In this document: positions 1 through 8,363 of the stretch, piece after piece
Numbering within the stretch: position 1 is the first letter of the stretch
Layout: every line of letters begins with the position of its first letter
Origin: Rhodanobacter humi
Lineage (GTDB): Bacteria > Pseudomonadota > Gammaproteobacteria > Xanthomonadales > Rhodanobacteraceae
Length of the DNA: 64,000 nucleotides
Assembly (NCBI RefSeq): GCF_041107455.1
Contig: NZ_JBGBPY010000001.1
Coordinates: forward strand, 682,001 to 746,000
Direction: 5' to 3'
Notes under the pieces: model-generated
What the model was told of the DNA's origin: nothing
Databases searched by the model: none
Seen by the model: the letters and a program-made list of their open reading frames with translations, nothing else
Made by a program: the position numbers and the translations under genes

Positions 1-2
1 AG

Positions 3-272
3 CCCTGGGTGTACGGTGCCGTGATCGGCTACGTGGGCGCGTTCTTCACCTGGATGAGCCTGCTGAAGCACGCGCCGATCGGCCCCGCCTTCGCCGCCTC
101 GCACCTGGAAGTGGTCTCCGTGATGCTGCTGTCGGTGTGGCTGTTCGACGAGCACCTCACTCTGCCGCGCGTGCTGGGTGCCGTTGCGATCGTCGCCGGC
201 ATCGTCTGCCTGGGGCTGGCCGAGAGCCGCGAGCACGTGCCGGACGCGGACGAAAGCCCGGCACGGGCCTGA
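3..272 (+). CDS. EamA/DMT-family transporter, C-terminal part (cut by window edge)
   Basis: The 5' end lies outside the window, and 89 codons are visible before the TGA. The residues form about three hydrophobic segments (a GYVGAFFTWMSLL stretch, an EVVSVMLLSVWLF stretch, and a final AVAIVAGIVCLGL helix), ending in a short charged tail. The motif of a helix, then AFAASHLE, then another helix is typical of the last helices of drug/metabolite (EamA) exporters in the inner membrane. The substrate cannot be told. The next gene, a DegT-type enzyme, starts 15 bases downstream on the same strand, so the two are probably co-transcribed and the transporter may move a product or precursor of that enzyme. 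This functional link is inference. Confidence 0.7.
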   Translation, partial: PWVYGAVIGYVGAFFTWMSLLKHAPIGPAFAASHLEVVSVMLLSVWLFDEHLTLPRVLGAVAIVAGIVCLGLAESREHVPDADESPARA

Positions 273-287
273 GCCCCGGCTGCGCGC

Positions 288-1505
288 ATGCTGCCCCGTC
301 GCCACCACGAACTGCCGCCCACCGCCGGCCTGCCGCTGAAGCTGACGGACCTGCGTCCCGGCGCGGCCACGCTGGCCGCCGACATCGCGGCGCAGCTCGG
401 CACGCCGCCGCTGGCACTCACCTGCTCCGGCACCGCAGCCCTCTTGATCGCACTCGCCACCTTGCGCGAACTGAAGCCGGCGCGTCGCCGCGTGGTGATG
501 CCTGCCTACACCTGCCCGCTGGTGCCGCTGGCCGTGCACCAGGCCGGGCTGGAACCGGTGCTGTGCGACCTGCGTTTCGGCCATTACGACATGGATCCGG
601 ATGGGCTGCGCGCCGCCTGCGACGAACGCACGCTGGCGATCCTGCCCACCCATCTCGCCGGCCGCGTGGCCGACGTGGACGACGCGCTGGCCGTGGCCAA
701 CAACGTGGGTGCCTACGTGATCGAGGACGCCGCGCAGGCGTTGGGCGCGCGGCGCGACGGCGGCAGCGTGGGCCTCGCCGGCGACCTCGGCTTCTTCAGT
801 CTCGCCGCGGGCAAGGGCTTGTCCATCTACGAAGGCGGCCTGCTCGCCGCGCGCGATCCCGATCTGCGCGAACGCCTCGCCCGCACCGCCGCGCGCATCG
901 CGCCATACCAGCTCGGCTGGGAACTGCGCCGCAGCGTGGAACTGCTGGGCTACGCCGCGCTGTACCGCCCGCACGGCCTGCGCCTCGCCTACGGCAATCC
1001 GCTGCGCCGCGCGCTGCGCGATGGCGACCCGGTGGCCGCGGTCGGCGACGACTTCGCCCTGCCCTTGCCCCTGCATGCCGTGGGTCGCTGGCGCCAGGCC
1101 GTGGGCGCGCACGCCGCCCGGCGCCTGCCCGCCTTCCTCGAACAATGCACCGCCCGCGCGCAGCACCACCTGCCACGCCTGCGCGCACTCCCCGGCGTCA
1201 CCGTGCTGGACGATCCCGCCGGCGCGCACGGCAGCTGGCCGTTCTTCTTCCTGCTGCTGCCCGACCAGCGCCGCCGCGACGCCGCGCTGGACCAACTCTG
1301 GCAAGCCGGCTACGGCGTCAGCCGCCTGTTCATCCACGCCCTGCCCGACTACGCCTACCTCGACGGCATCGTGCCCGCAGCCGCCGTGCCGAACGCCCGC
1401 GACTTCGCCGCGCGCAGCCTCACGATCGGCAACAGCGCGTGGATGGGCGAGCGGGATTTCGATGGCATTTGCCAGACGCTGATGGCCGTATTGTCGCAAA
1501 GTTGA
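288..1505 (+). CDS. DegT/DnrJ/EryC1/StrS-family PLP-dependent aminotransferase-like enzyme
   Basis: A 405-residue fold-type I PLP protein of the sugar/cyclitol aminotransferase family. Visible family marks are TCSGTAALLIAL near the N-terminus (phosphate-binding loop), MPAYTCPLVPLAV, the IEDAAQALGA block (Asp that pairs with the pyridine nitrogen) and the AAGKGLS segment, whose lysine (about residue 176) should form the Schiff base. Members transaminate keto-sugars or related keto groups using Glu or Gln; the substrate here is unknown. No sugar-nucleotide genes are nearby. It follows the transporter by 15 bases and precedes a lipoprotein gene by about 140 bases. Length is slightly over the family norm. 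Family assignment is firm, specific function is not. Confidence 0.82.
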   Translation: MLPRRHHELPPTAGLPLKLTDLRPGAATLAADIAAQLGTPPLALTCSGTAALLIALATLRELKPARRRVVMPAYTCPLVPLAVHQAGLEPVLCDLRFGHYDMDPDGLRAACDERTLAILPTHLAGRVADVDDALAVANNVGAYVIEDAAQALGARRDGGSVGLAGDLGFFSLAAGKGLSIYEGGLLAARDPDLRERLARTAARIAPYQLGWELRRSVELLGYAALYRPHGLRLAYGNPLRRALRDGDPVAAVGDDFALPLPLHAVGRWRQAVGAHAARRLPAFLEQCTARAQHHLPRLRALPGVTVLDDPAGAHGSWPFFFLLLPDQRRRDAALDQLWQAGYGVSRLFIHALPDYAYLDGIVPAAAVPNARDFAARSLTIGNSAWMGERDFDGICQTLMAVLSQS

Positions 1506-1642
1506 AACAGTCCGCCGCACGGACGGAAGAAGGTCCCGCCGCACCAAATCGCGGGTACGTCCGGCCACTGGTTTCCCGTTCCTCGGCGGATGTATCCTCG
1601 CCGCCTCGGTCGGATGTGCGCTGTGTCCTCTAGGAGGTCCTT

Positions 1643-3190
1643 ATGCGCGGATTCACTTCGAGACCCGCGAGTCGCTCGTCTCGCACCAAGCTTTTCCAAG
1701 CCCTGGCCCCCTTGCTGCTGGCCGGTTTGTTGTTGGCATGCTCCAACGACAACGAGGTAACCGGGGCGAAGGGCGATCCCACCGCATCGGGAACCCAAAG
1801 CGAAACAGCGGCGACCACTGCGCTGGCCGGAGGCGTCACGCGCATCGTGGTGACGTACAACGACGACACCAACGCCGGCAATGCCGTTACCTATACCAGC
1901 ACGACCCGGCACATCAGCAAGGGCGCCTCCAACCTGGGCTGGTCCTATTCGGACAACGGAGGCGGCAGTTGGCACTACGGCGGCAAGCTCAAGCCTCCCA
2001 AGGGCTGGGCGGTGCTGTGGGGCGATCCGGCGATCACCACCTCGCAGACCAACTACAGCGTCGTGTTCATCTCAAACCTCGCCATGCCCAACAGCAAGTT
2101 CCCGGCTGGTGGCATCGATGGATCGGTCGACCCGTTTGCTCCCGAGTCCTACATTGGCGGAGCGTGCATAGCCAAGTCGACCGACTCCGGCAAGACCTTT
2201 GCCAACTACCAGTGCGTGACCGACACCTCGCCCGTGGAAGGCGTGGGTGACGCCACCCAAGGCCATTTTTACGATGGCGGGAGCATGGTGGCATCGAATA
2301 CCGGTGAGGTCTTCGCGGCGTTCGTGGACGTCGCGACCAGCCAGATTGCCGTGTATCGCAGCCCCAGCGACAGCGGCAGCTTCAAGCTCACCGCACCTCC
2401 TTTCCCGGGCATGTATGTTGCGGCCCATCCGCGCCTGCGCGCGGCCCGCGACGGTTCGGTCTACGTCGCCGCCCAGGTGATCGGGCAAGACCAGAACAGC
2501 TACATCTATCTCAATCGCTGGTCTGGCGGTTCGTGGGGCAAGCCGATTCAGGCGAGTTATCCCACGGTGTTTTACGGCTCGCTCGATTTCGGTGCCCAGG
2601 TGGACGGCTCCGAGTTGACGCTACGGTTCGGCAACAGCATGTCGTACGACGTCGGGGCATCCTCGCCGAACGGCAGCGACGCTATCCGCCTGCTGTACGT
2701 CCGACGCGACTCGAACGGTCCGCGCTACATCGACGCCAGCGCGTGCTACGCCGACCTGCATGCCTGTGCGCAGGTACCCCAGTGGGCCTTCAAGGGCGGC
2801 GGTCCGGGCAACTCGCAGGTCGATGTCATCAATCCCGAAGTGGCCGCATGGCCCGGTTTCATCGGCCTGCCGCCGACTTGGCAAGCGACGTGGGCGTATC
2901 ACTACGGCCAGACCGGCACGGTGAATGTCGCGCGCGCCACGCTGGGTTATTTCCCCAACACGGACAATCCACTGGTCATCTTTCCCGTGGATATCCTGCG
3001 CAACACCCCGGTGTGCTCCGACTCTGGCCGTGGCTACTGGGGCGACTACGACGCCATGCTCCAGGTTGGCTGGCAAGGCGCCAGTTCGGTCTGGATGAGG
3101 TTTCTCACCGATTCCTCACAGGGATGCCCGAAGCGCTGGACCTACCTGGGTGAGACACAACACCTGCAGCAGGCGAACTACGCCTACTGA
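1643..3190 (+). CDS. Sialidase-like (BNR/Asp-box) lipoprotein
   Basis: A 515-residue predicted lipoprotein. A basic N-terminus and hydrophobic stretch end in a lipobox with Cys at about residue 33 (LLLAC), and the mature part starts with a short polar linker. The body contains an Asp-box-like motif (STDSGKTF) and another SDNGGGSW, as in the beta-propellers of sialidases and BNR-repeat proteins. Alternating aromatic and Gly-rich strands continue to the C-terminus. An AGGAGG ribosome site at 1632-1637 supports this ATG. Catalytic Arg residues of true sialidases cannot be confirmed by eye, so it may be a non-catalytic propeller or another glycan-binding protein of the envelope. A small Cys-rich lipoprotein follows 23 bases later, suggesting a two-gene unit. 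Confidence 0.6.
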   Translation: MRGFTSRPASRSSRTKLFQALAPLLLAGLLLACSNDNEVTGAKGDPTASGTQSETAATTALAGGVTRIVVTYNDDTNAGNAVTYTSTTRHISKGASNLGWSYSDNGGGSWHYGGKLKPPKGWAVLWGDPAITTSQTNYSVVFISNLAMPNSKFPAGGIDGSVDPFAPESYIGGACIAKSTDSGKTFANYQCVTDTSPVEGVGDATQGHFYDGGSMVASNTGEVFAAFVDVATSQIAVYRSPSDSGSFKLTAPPFPGMYVAAHPRLRAARDGSVYVAAQVIGQDQNSYIYLNRWSGGSWGKPIQASYPTVFYGSLDFGAQVDGSELTLRFGNSMSYDVGASSPNGSDAIRLLYVRRDSNGPRYIDASACYADLHACAQVPQWAFKGGGPGNSQVDVINPEVAAWPGFIGLPPTWQATWAYHYGQTGTVNVARATLGYFPNTDNPLVIFPVDILRNTPVCSDSGRGYWGDYDAMLQVGWQGASSVWMRFLTDSSQGCPKRWTYLGETQHLQQANYAY

Positions 3191-3213
3191 GGGCCGGCGA
3201 GGAGGCAATCGTC

Positions 3214-3642
3214 ATGATCAGGCTCAAAGCGATGCTTGGCCACATGCTTTCCGGACGCTCATCGTTCGTGTTGCTGCTGTTTGCCTTGGCGGTCTTGCCG
3301 GGGTGCTCCGGACGACCACCCGCGAACGAACACGCGAAATCCTCGCCAGTCGCCCAGTCTTCGCCCAAGTTCGCGCCGCTGCCGGCGATGCCATCAGCGC
3401 CCGTGTGGGAACGCGTGGCCAGCCAAGGCGACTGTGCTCCGCACGGCCTTCACGGCGGTTGGGGAACGTGCATCAACGGCAAGGCCTGCCTTGGCTTTGG
3501 CGTACGCGGGGAAAATGGCAATGCAGTCTGTACCTGCTACGGCCGAACCGGCGGGTGCGCGCAAGGGCAACGCTGCGACGCCCTGCAACTGACCTGCGTT
3601 CCCGAAAAACAGCCACCGTCCGGCCGGGGCGATGCCGACTGA
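3214..3642 (+). CDS. Small cysteine-rich lipoprotein, function unknown
   Basis: A 142-residue predicted lipoprotein with a long N-terminal region, a hydrophobic stretch and a lipobox ending in LPGC (Cys about residue 31). After a Pro/Ser linker the C-terminal half carries at least seven cysteines spaced like disulfide-bonded small domains (GDC, TCIN, KACLG, VCTCYG, GGCAQG, RCDA, LTC), resembling an EGF-like or knottin fold. I do not recognise a family. It begins 23 bases after the sialidase-like lipoprotein and is probably co-expressed with it, perhaps as a surface partner (inference). Confidence 0.55.
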   Translation: MIRLKAMLGHMLSGRSSFVLLLFALAVLPGCSGRPPANEHAKSSPVAQSSPKFAPLPAMPSAPVWERVASQGDCAPHGLHGGWGTCINGKACLGFGVRGENGNAVCTCYGRTGGCAQGQRCDALQLTCVPEKQPPSGRGDAD

Positions 3643-3827
3643 TCTGCGCCTCAGTTTCTTGGTTGTTGGTGTTCGACAACGCATGGCTTCCGAATACCCG
3701 TCAGCGCCGGAGGGGATATGCATACCCCCGGGCCACGCTGCTGCATGACCAACGGCAACAGACCGCGGCAGAGTGACGAGAAATGCGAGCTGGCTCGCGG
3801 CGTGCTTGGGATCACCAACGGCTGAAG

Positions 3828-4706
3828 TCAGCCGCGCTCCGCGATGGCTTCAAGCAGCTTCAAGTTCAGCGCATGCTGCTGCGCCTGCCAGCCGGCGAGC
3901 TGGACGGGATCGATCGCGGGCTGTTCGTCCATCGCGGAGAGCTTGCGCTTCCACCATGCCTGGTAGCGGTAGTGCGAGACCTCGCCGTTGATGTCGCTGC
4001 CCGCGAGGCCGTGCCGCAGGCTGCCGATCAGCGCCAAGGCGTGATCGAGCTGCAGGCGGCCCTGGTCCCAGTTCGTGTGCGCCACTTCCGGTGCGAACGC
4101 GTCCTTGTCGATGGTGAGGTAGGTCGGCAACACCTGCTTGCGCTGAGCTTCGACGAAGGCGTCGACCAGCGCATCGGGATGGTCGAAACCGCGAAACGCG
4201 CGCGCGATGCCCAACCGGCGCGACCAGCCGGTGTCCACGCCCATGCTCCAGTACGTGAGCCTGCCGCGCAGCAGCGGGGTCAGGTAGTTCTCCCACGCAT
4301 GGCCTGCGCCGATGTCGTGCGAGGTGATGCCCAGCACATGCACGTGCTCCACGAAGGGCAACGCGGCCACGCGGCGCACCCAGGAGCCGCAGTGCACGCC
4401 GAACGGAAACCGCATGTTGTCGGGATGGTTGTCCAGCACCACGACCTGGATCGGTGTCGCTGGCTTCAGCCGCGCGACCAGCGGCCAGCTGAGGTGGTGG
4501 AAATCGCCTGAGCCGGTGAACACGGTACCGTACTGCGCGGGCAGCTGCGCGTCCAGCTGCGCAGTGAAGCGGCGCATCGTGGCCAACGAGCAGCCGAAGC
4601 GGATCGCTTCCTGCCACTCGGCCAAGGGCAGCACGAGGCGGTTCGGCAGCTCGCCCACCGAGCCGTCGATGTCGAGCACCACGGGGCGTGGCACGGAAAT
4701 GTTCAT
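3828..4706 (-). CDS. Arginase-fold (ureohydrolase-like) protein
   Basis: A 292-residue protein. Family marks of the arginase/deacetylase fold are visible in order: GSGDFHHLSW (metal-binding His loop, GGDHS in arginase), VVLDNHPDN (the D-x-H-x-D metal block) and LTIDKDAFAPE (the D-x-D block). All six expected Mn ligands therefore have candidates. The surrounding sequence is not that of arginase, agmatinase or formiminoglutamase, so the substrate is unknown. The ATG at 4704-4706 is preferred over an upstream start that would run through a palindromic repeat. The GNAT gene upstream on the same strand ends at 4821, so the two probably form a transcript. It sits opposite the divergent ACP/KAS pair. 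Confidence 0.6.
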   Translation of the reverse strand: MNISVPRPVVLDIDGSVGELPNRLVLPLAEWQEAIRFGCSLATMRRFTAQLDAQLPAQYGTVFTGSGDFHHLSWPLVARLKPATPIQVVVLDNHPDNMRFPFGVHCGSWVRRVAALPFVEHVHVLGITSHDIGAGHAWENYLTPLLRGRLTYWSMGVDTGWSRRLGIARAFRGFDHPDALVDAFVEAQRKQVLPTYLTIDKDAFAPEVAHTNWDQGRLQLDHALALIGSLRHGLAGSDINGEVSHYRYQAWWKRKLSAMDEQPAIDPVQLAGWQAQQHALNLKLLEAIAERG

Positions 4707-4726
4707 GCGCGCCCCCCCGCGATTCG

Positions 4727-4780
4727 TGGGTCGGGCTTCAGCCCGACGCACCTGGCATGTCGGGCTGAAGCCCGACCTAC
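4727..4780. repeat. Inverted pair of REP-like palindromes (GTCGGGCT..AGCCCGAC)
   Basis: Two 18-base palindromes, at 4730-4747 (GTCGGGCTTCAGCCCGAC) and 4759-4776 (GTCGGGCTGAAGCCCGAC), lie 11 bases apart in opposite orientation, just upstream of the arginase-like gene. Such two-palindrome units are typical intergenic repeats of Xanthomonadales and Pseudomonas. They may act as mRNA stabilisers or attenuators in the minus-strand transcript. Confidence 0.75.
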
Positions 4781-4820
4781 GACGGGTGCGGGGTTGACGG
4801 GGCAACTCATCGCATGACAT

Positions 4821-5891
4821 TCATTCATCGTCTTTCTCCGCAGCGTCCTGCCACTGGCGGTCGCTCTCGAAATGGCCGCCGAGCTTGCGCAGCAGCGCGC
4901 GCAGCACGGGGTTCCTGGCGTACACCGCATGGCGGGTGAAGGTGAAGCTGGCGCCGAGGAAGGCCTTCACCTCGGGGTCGGTCCAGCCGGCCACGTAATG
5001 CGTCAGGCCACGCTCGCGCGCGTAACCCAGGTTGTGCATCCAGCTGACGAAGTACAGGTTGTGCTCGCGCGCCTCGGGGTAGGCGAAGCCGACGTACTTG
5101 TCGATCAGCTTGCCGTCGTGCTCGTAGCAGAGGTTCCAGCCGATCATCTTTCCCTCATGGCGATAGACGAACAGCACGCCGCCGCTCGTCGCGTCGCGCA
5201 GCACGCGGCGGAAGAAGTCCAGGCTCAGCCGGTCGAAGTGGATCTCGCTCTGTGCGTACACGGCATCGAACAGTGCGTAGTACGCCGCCAGCGTCGCCTC
5301 GTCGCGGAAGCGTGCGTCGCCGGTGCGCACGACGTCGATGTCGAGTTGCGCGCGCGAACGCAGCTTGCGGCGGAGGTTCTTCCGGCGGCTGTAGCTGAGC
5401 CGGGCCAGGTAGTCGTCGTCCGTGGCGAAGTCGATAGCCACGTAGGCCAGCGCCTGGCCTTCCAGCAGTACGAAGCCTTCCGCCGCGCAGGCGGCGCCGA
5501 AGTCGTGCGCATGTGCGTTGCCGGCCTCGTCGAGCAGGGGCGAATCCTGCGCGATGTCCTTCACGATCAGCAGCCGGCACTCGCGCCCCCAGGCGGCCTT
5601 CAGGCCCTTGGCCAGTTCGGCGGGCGCCACCCCGGCCGGCAGCGGCGCGTACTCGGACACCGTGGTGCCGGCGAAGCGGGTGCGCCAGCTGAGCAGCCGG
5701 CGCCAGTGGCGGTACAGCGGCAGCGTGGCCACGCGGCGGCGCAGCGCGTCGTCGGCCGTGGTCAGCAGGTCGAACGGCGCCACGAAGCCCGGCATGCCCT
5801 GCGGCGAGCGCTCCGCGGTGAAGCCGATCGGTGGCTCGTCCATGAACGCCGTGAGCAGCGCGTCCGGTTCCAGTTGCGAAATGAAAGGCAT
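4821..5891 (-). CDS. GNAT-superfamily N-acyltransferase (BioF2-like domain)
   Basis: A 356-residue protein. The C-terminal half (about 170-340) matches the GNAT fold of the Acetyltransf_6/BioF2-like type: SYSRRKNLRRKL basic segment, GGVLFVYRHEGKMIGWNL strands, KYVGFAYPEAREHNLYFVSW and YVAGWTDPEVKAFLGASF. Proteins of this type transfer acyl or aminoacyl groups; some use acyl-ACP rather than acyl-CoA. The N-terminal part is family-specific. Its gene is divergent from an ACP gene, with 92 bases between the starts, and upstream of the arginase-fold gene, so an ACP-loaded acyl donor is an attractive but untested idea. Confidence 0.65.
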   Translation of the reverse strand: MPFISQLEPDALLTAFMDEPPIGFTAERSPQGMPGFVAPFDLLTTADDALRRRVATLPLYRHWRRLLSWRTRFAGTTVSEYAPLPAGVAPAELAKGLKAAWGRECRLLIVKDIAQDSPLLDEAGNAHAHDFGAACAAEGFVLLEGQALAYVAIDFATDDDYLARLSYSRRKNLRRKLRSRAQLDIDVVRTGDARFRDEATLAAYYALFDAVYAQSEIHFDRLSLDFFRRVLRDATSGGVLFVYRHEGKMIGWNLCYEHDGKLIDKYVGFAYPEAREHNLYFVSWMHNLGYARERGLTHYVAGWTDPEVKAFLGASFTFTRHAVYARNPVLRALLRKLGGHFESDRQWQDAAEKDDE

Positions 5892-5983
5892 GAGTAAGCG
5901 GGTTTGCCTAGACTATGGGGGTCGCCCGGGCCGGCCCAGCCGGTTCAGGTGCGCCCATTGTCGCCTGCCACCAAGGATCCGTC

Positions 5984-6256
5984 ATGACCGGAACGACCCA
6001 GCAGCAAGTGTTCGAGATCATCGCCAAGCAGGCCAAGGTCGACGTGGCGAACGTCAAACCCGAATCCACGCTGAAGGACCTGGGCATCGCCTCGCTGGAA
6101 GCGATCGAGCTGATCTTCGACATCGAGGAGCACTTCGACATCCACTTCCCCGAACAGCAGGGGGCGAACTTCGACAGCGACACCGCGCAGAGCCTGGTCG
6201 ACGCCGTGCAGCATGCGCTGGACGAGAAGGCCGCCGCCGGCGAAGGCCACGCGTAA
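5984..6256 (+). CDS. Acyl carrier protein
   Basis: A 90-residue acidic acyl carrier protein. The phosphopantetheine site is in LGIASLEAIEL, with Ser37 as attachment residue (the usual D-S-L is A-S-L here), followed by the acidic recognition helix (FDIEEHFDIHFPE). It is a stand-alone ACP separate from a fatty-acid operon, so it probably serves a dedicated pathway. The ATG at 5984 gives the expected ACP length; an upstream start would add a non-ACP leader. Its TAA overlaps the ATG of the following ketoacyl synthase by one base (TAATG), indicating translational coupling. Confidence 0.88.
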   Translation: MTGTTQQQVFEIIAKQAKVDVANVKPESTLKDLGIASLEAIELIFDIEEHFDIHFPEQQGANFDSDTAQSLVDAVQHALDEKAAAGEGHA

Positions 6257-7488
6257 TGCCCACCATCGAGACACGCCGGGTCGTCATCACCGGCATGGGC
6301 GCGATCAGCCCTCTGGGCGTGGGCGCCCGCGCGCTGTGGCAAGGCCTGCGCGAGGGACGCAGCGCGATCGGCCCGCTGCGCCACCGCGACAGCGACACGC
6401 TGCGCGTGAAGATCGCCGCCCAGGTGCCGGAAAGCTTCGACCCGGCCACCGGCATCGACGAGCGCACCCTGCCCCTGCTCGACCGCACCTCGGAATTCGC
6501 GCTGCACGCCGCGCGCGAGGCCATCGCGCATTCGGGCATCGACTTCACCCGCGACGGCCTGGGCCAGCGCACCGCGGTGATCGTGGGCACCGGCGTGGGC
6601 GGCGAGACCACCCAGGACGAACAGAGCCGCCGGCTGTACGCGGAGAAGGCCAGCCGTACGCACCCGCTCACCATCGTGCGGCTGATGACCAATGCCTCGG
6701 CCAGCCAGATCAGCATCGCCTACGGCCTGCGCGGCGCCACCTACGCGGTGGCCAGCGCTTGCGCCTCGGCCAACCACGCGATCATCCAGGCGGCGCAGAT
6801 GATCCGCTTCGGCATGGCCGAGGTGGCAGTCACCGGCGGCACCGAGGCCTGCCTCAGCTACGGCGCGCTGCGCGCGTGGGAAGCGATGCGCGTGCTCTCC
6901 GACGACACCTGCCGCCCGTTCAGCGCAAACCGCCGAGGCCTGGTGCTGGGCGAAGGTGCCGCCATCTTCGTGCTGGAGTCACTGGAACACGCACGGGCGC
7001 GCGGCGCCACCATCCTCGCGGAACTCGCCGGCTCCGGCATGAGCGCCGACGCCAGCGACATCGTGATGCCCAGCGCCGAAGGCGCCGCGACCGCGATGCG
7101 CCAGGCGCTCGCCGAAGCGGAACTCAACCCCGAGGACGTCGACTACATCAACGCCCACGGCACCGGCACCCAGGCCAACGACGTCACCGAAACCCGCGCG
7201 ATCCGGCTCGCCTTCGGCGAGCATGCCGACAAGCTGGCGGTGTCGTCCACCAAATCCATGCACGGCCACGCCCTGGGCGCCTCCGGCGCGCTGGAACTGG
7301 TGGCCGCGATCGGTGCGTTGCGCGACAACGTGGTGCCGCCCACCGCGAACCTCGACAAGCCCGACCCGGCTTGCGACCTGGACTACGTGCCGAACACGGC
7401 GCGCGAGATGCCGGTGCGGGCGGTGCTCAGCAATTCGTTCGCGTTCGGGGGGCTCAACGCCGTGCTGGCGTTGAAGCGAGCGCCTTAA
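6256..7488 (+). CDS. Beta-ketoacyl-ACP synthase (FabF/KAS II type)
   Basis: A 410-residue condensing enzyme that would extend an acyl chain on ACP with malonyl-ACP. The catalytic triad is complete: Cys about 169 in VASACASANH, His in NAHGTGTQAND, and His in KSMHGHALGASG. The C-terminal SNSFAFGGLNAVLAL motif is also intact. It is one base overlapped with the preceding dedicated ACP gene. A housekeeping fabF normally lies with fabG/acpP/fabD; none are here, so this pair probably belongs to a secondary pathway (lipid, polyene or acyl-amine). The neighbouring divergent GNAT and arginase-fold genes support that view but do not prove it. Confidence 0.88.
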   Translation: MPTIETRRVVITGMGAISPLGVGARALWQGLREGRSAIGPLRHRDSDTLRVKIAAQVPESFDPATGIDERTLPLLDRTSEFALHAAREAIAHSGIDFTRDGLGQRTAVIVGTGVGGETTQDEQSRRLYAEKASRTHPLTIVRLMTNASASQISIAYGLRGATYAVASACASANHAIIQAAQMIRFGMAEVAVTGGTEACLSYGALRAWEAMRVLSDDTCRPFSANRRGLVLGEGAAIFVLESLEHARARGATILAELAGSGMSADASDIVMPSAEGAATAMRQALAEAELNPEDVDYINAHGTGTQANDVTETRAIRLAFGEHADKLAVSSTKSMHGHALGASGALELVAAIGALRDNVVPPTANLDKPDPACDLDYVPNTAREMPVRAVLSNSFAFGGLNAVLALKRAP

Positions 7489-7929
7489 GCGTCTTGCTCC
7501 CCTCGCCCGCTTGCGGGAGAGGGGTCGGGGGAGAGGGGCCTTTGCCCTCGCACTATCGCAAGCAACAAAGCAGTTTCGTGCGCCTGCCGGCGCCCGAGCT
7601 ACTTTCTCTTTGCGTGCTCAAAGAGAAAGTAGCCAAAGAGAAAGAGCACCCCGCGGCACCGCTTTCCGTCCATCCATGGACGGAAAGTCCGTGAGTCGTG
7701 GCCGGGCTTTTCGAGCGGGCTCCTGCCCGCGCGAAAAGGCATCGCCCTCCCTGGCGATGCCCGCTGCGCGGCCTGATCGTCCCCGCCTCACCGCCGCCGA
7801 GGGGCCCCGAAGAGCAGGCGCGCATCCTGCGCGCCAGAAGCCAAACGCCGCGAGCTTGCGGCTCATTGTCGCCGCACCTCTCCCAACCGTCTGCTAGAGT
7901 GTCATCGGCCCAGCTGACAGGGGTGGAAA
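7489..7929. repeat. Intergenic repeat island with at least three strong hairpins
   Basis: This 440-base stretch holds no convincing gene. It contains three palindromes: 7499-7524 (CCCCTCGCCCGC, TT, then GCGGGAGAGGGG, one mismatch); 7598-7633, a perfect 15-bp stem with a 6-base loop built from GCTACTTTCTCTTTG; and 7662-7687, a perfect 12-bp stem whose apex is CATCCATG. The remainder is GC-rich with short local palindromes and looks like decayed repeat sequence. The first hairpin may terminate the ACP/KAS transcript. Confidence 0.7.
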
Positions 7930-8214
7930 ATGAAGCGTTTACAGACGACAGCCATACTAATCGCCACTTTGCTGTTGGCGGCGTGTACCACCTTTCGCCC
8001 GCGTCTCGGAATGTCCTATAACGAATGGCGTGACAACTGGGCCAGGTCCTTTAACAACTGGACACCTCCAAGAATGGTCGCCGCTCAAGGTGATGAGGAG
8101 GTATGGACGTTTGGTGATGGCGTTTACTATTACTTCGTGGATGGCTCTTTGGTAAAGATGGATCAAGGCCAGCTAATGCAGCAACGAATACAAGTTGAAG
8201 TAAAAAAAGATTGA
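7930..8214 (+). CDS. Small lipoprotein, lower-GC gene, function unknown
   Basis: A 94-residue protein with a clear lipoprotein signal: MKR start, hydrophobic run and LLLAAC lipobox (Cys19). The mature part contains a short aromatic-rich sequence (YNEWRDNWARSFNNW) and a VWTFGDGVYYYFVDGSL segment, reminiscent of small SmpA/OmlA-like or DUF lipoproteins that fold into a two-stranded module, but I do not recognise it. The gene and the next one are clearly lower in GC than the surroundings, and the end (KKD with A-rich codons) is unlike neighbouring codon use, pointing to a foreign or relaxed-selection origin. Confidence 0.6.
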   Translation: MKRLQTTAILIATLLLAACTTFRPRLGMSYNEWRDNWARSFNNWTPPRMVAAQGDEEVWTFGDGVYYYFVDGSLVKMDQGQLMQQRIQVEVKKD

Positions 8215-8363
8215 TTTATATAAGCCCGTGCACCTTCAGATTCGCATACCTTACGAACATTCATACACCGCGCCAGTTGGTGTCGCGGCCTATGTATTCG
8301 CCTACCACGAGTGGACGGTTATCTATCTTCCCCAGCCTTGAACCTACTTGGTGTTAGACACTT

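Noticed and set aside
137..1633. Long plus-strand frame overlapping the DegT gene
   Set aside because: Arg/Ala-rich translation in another frame; the DegT frame has complete PLP motifs.
5518..6255. N-terminal extension of the ketoacyl synthase
   Set aside because: It would run antisense to the GNAT gene and through the ACP gene. The ATG at 6256 gives the standard KAS N-terminus and couples to ACP.
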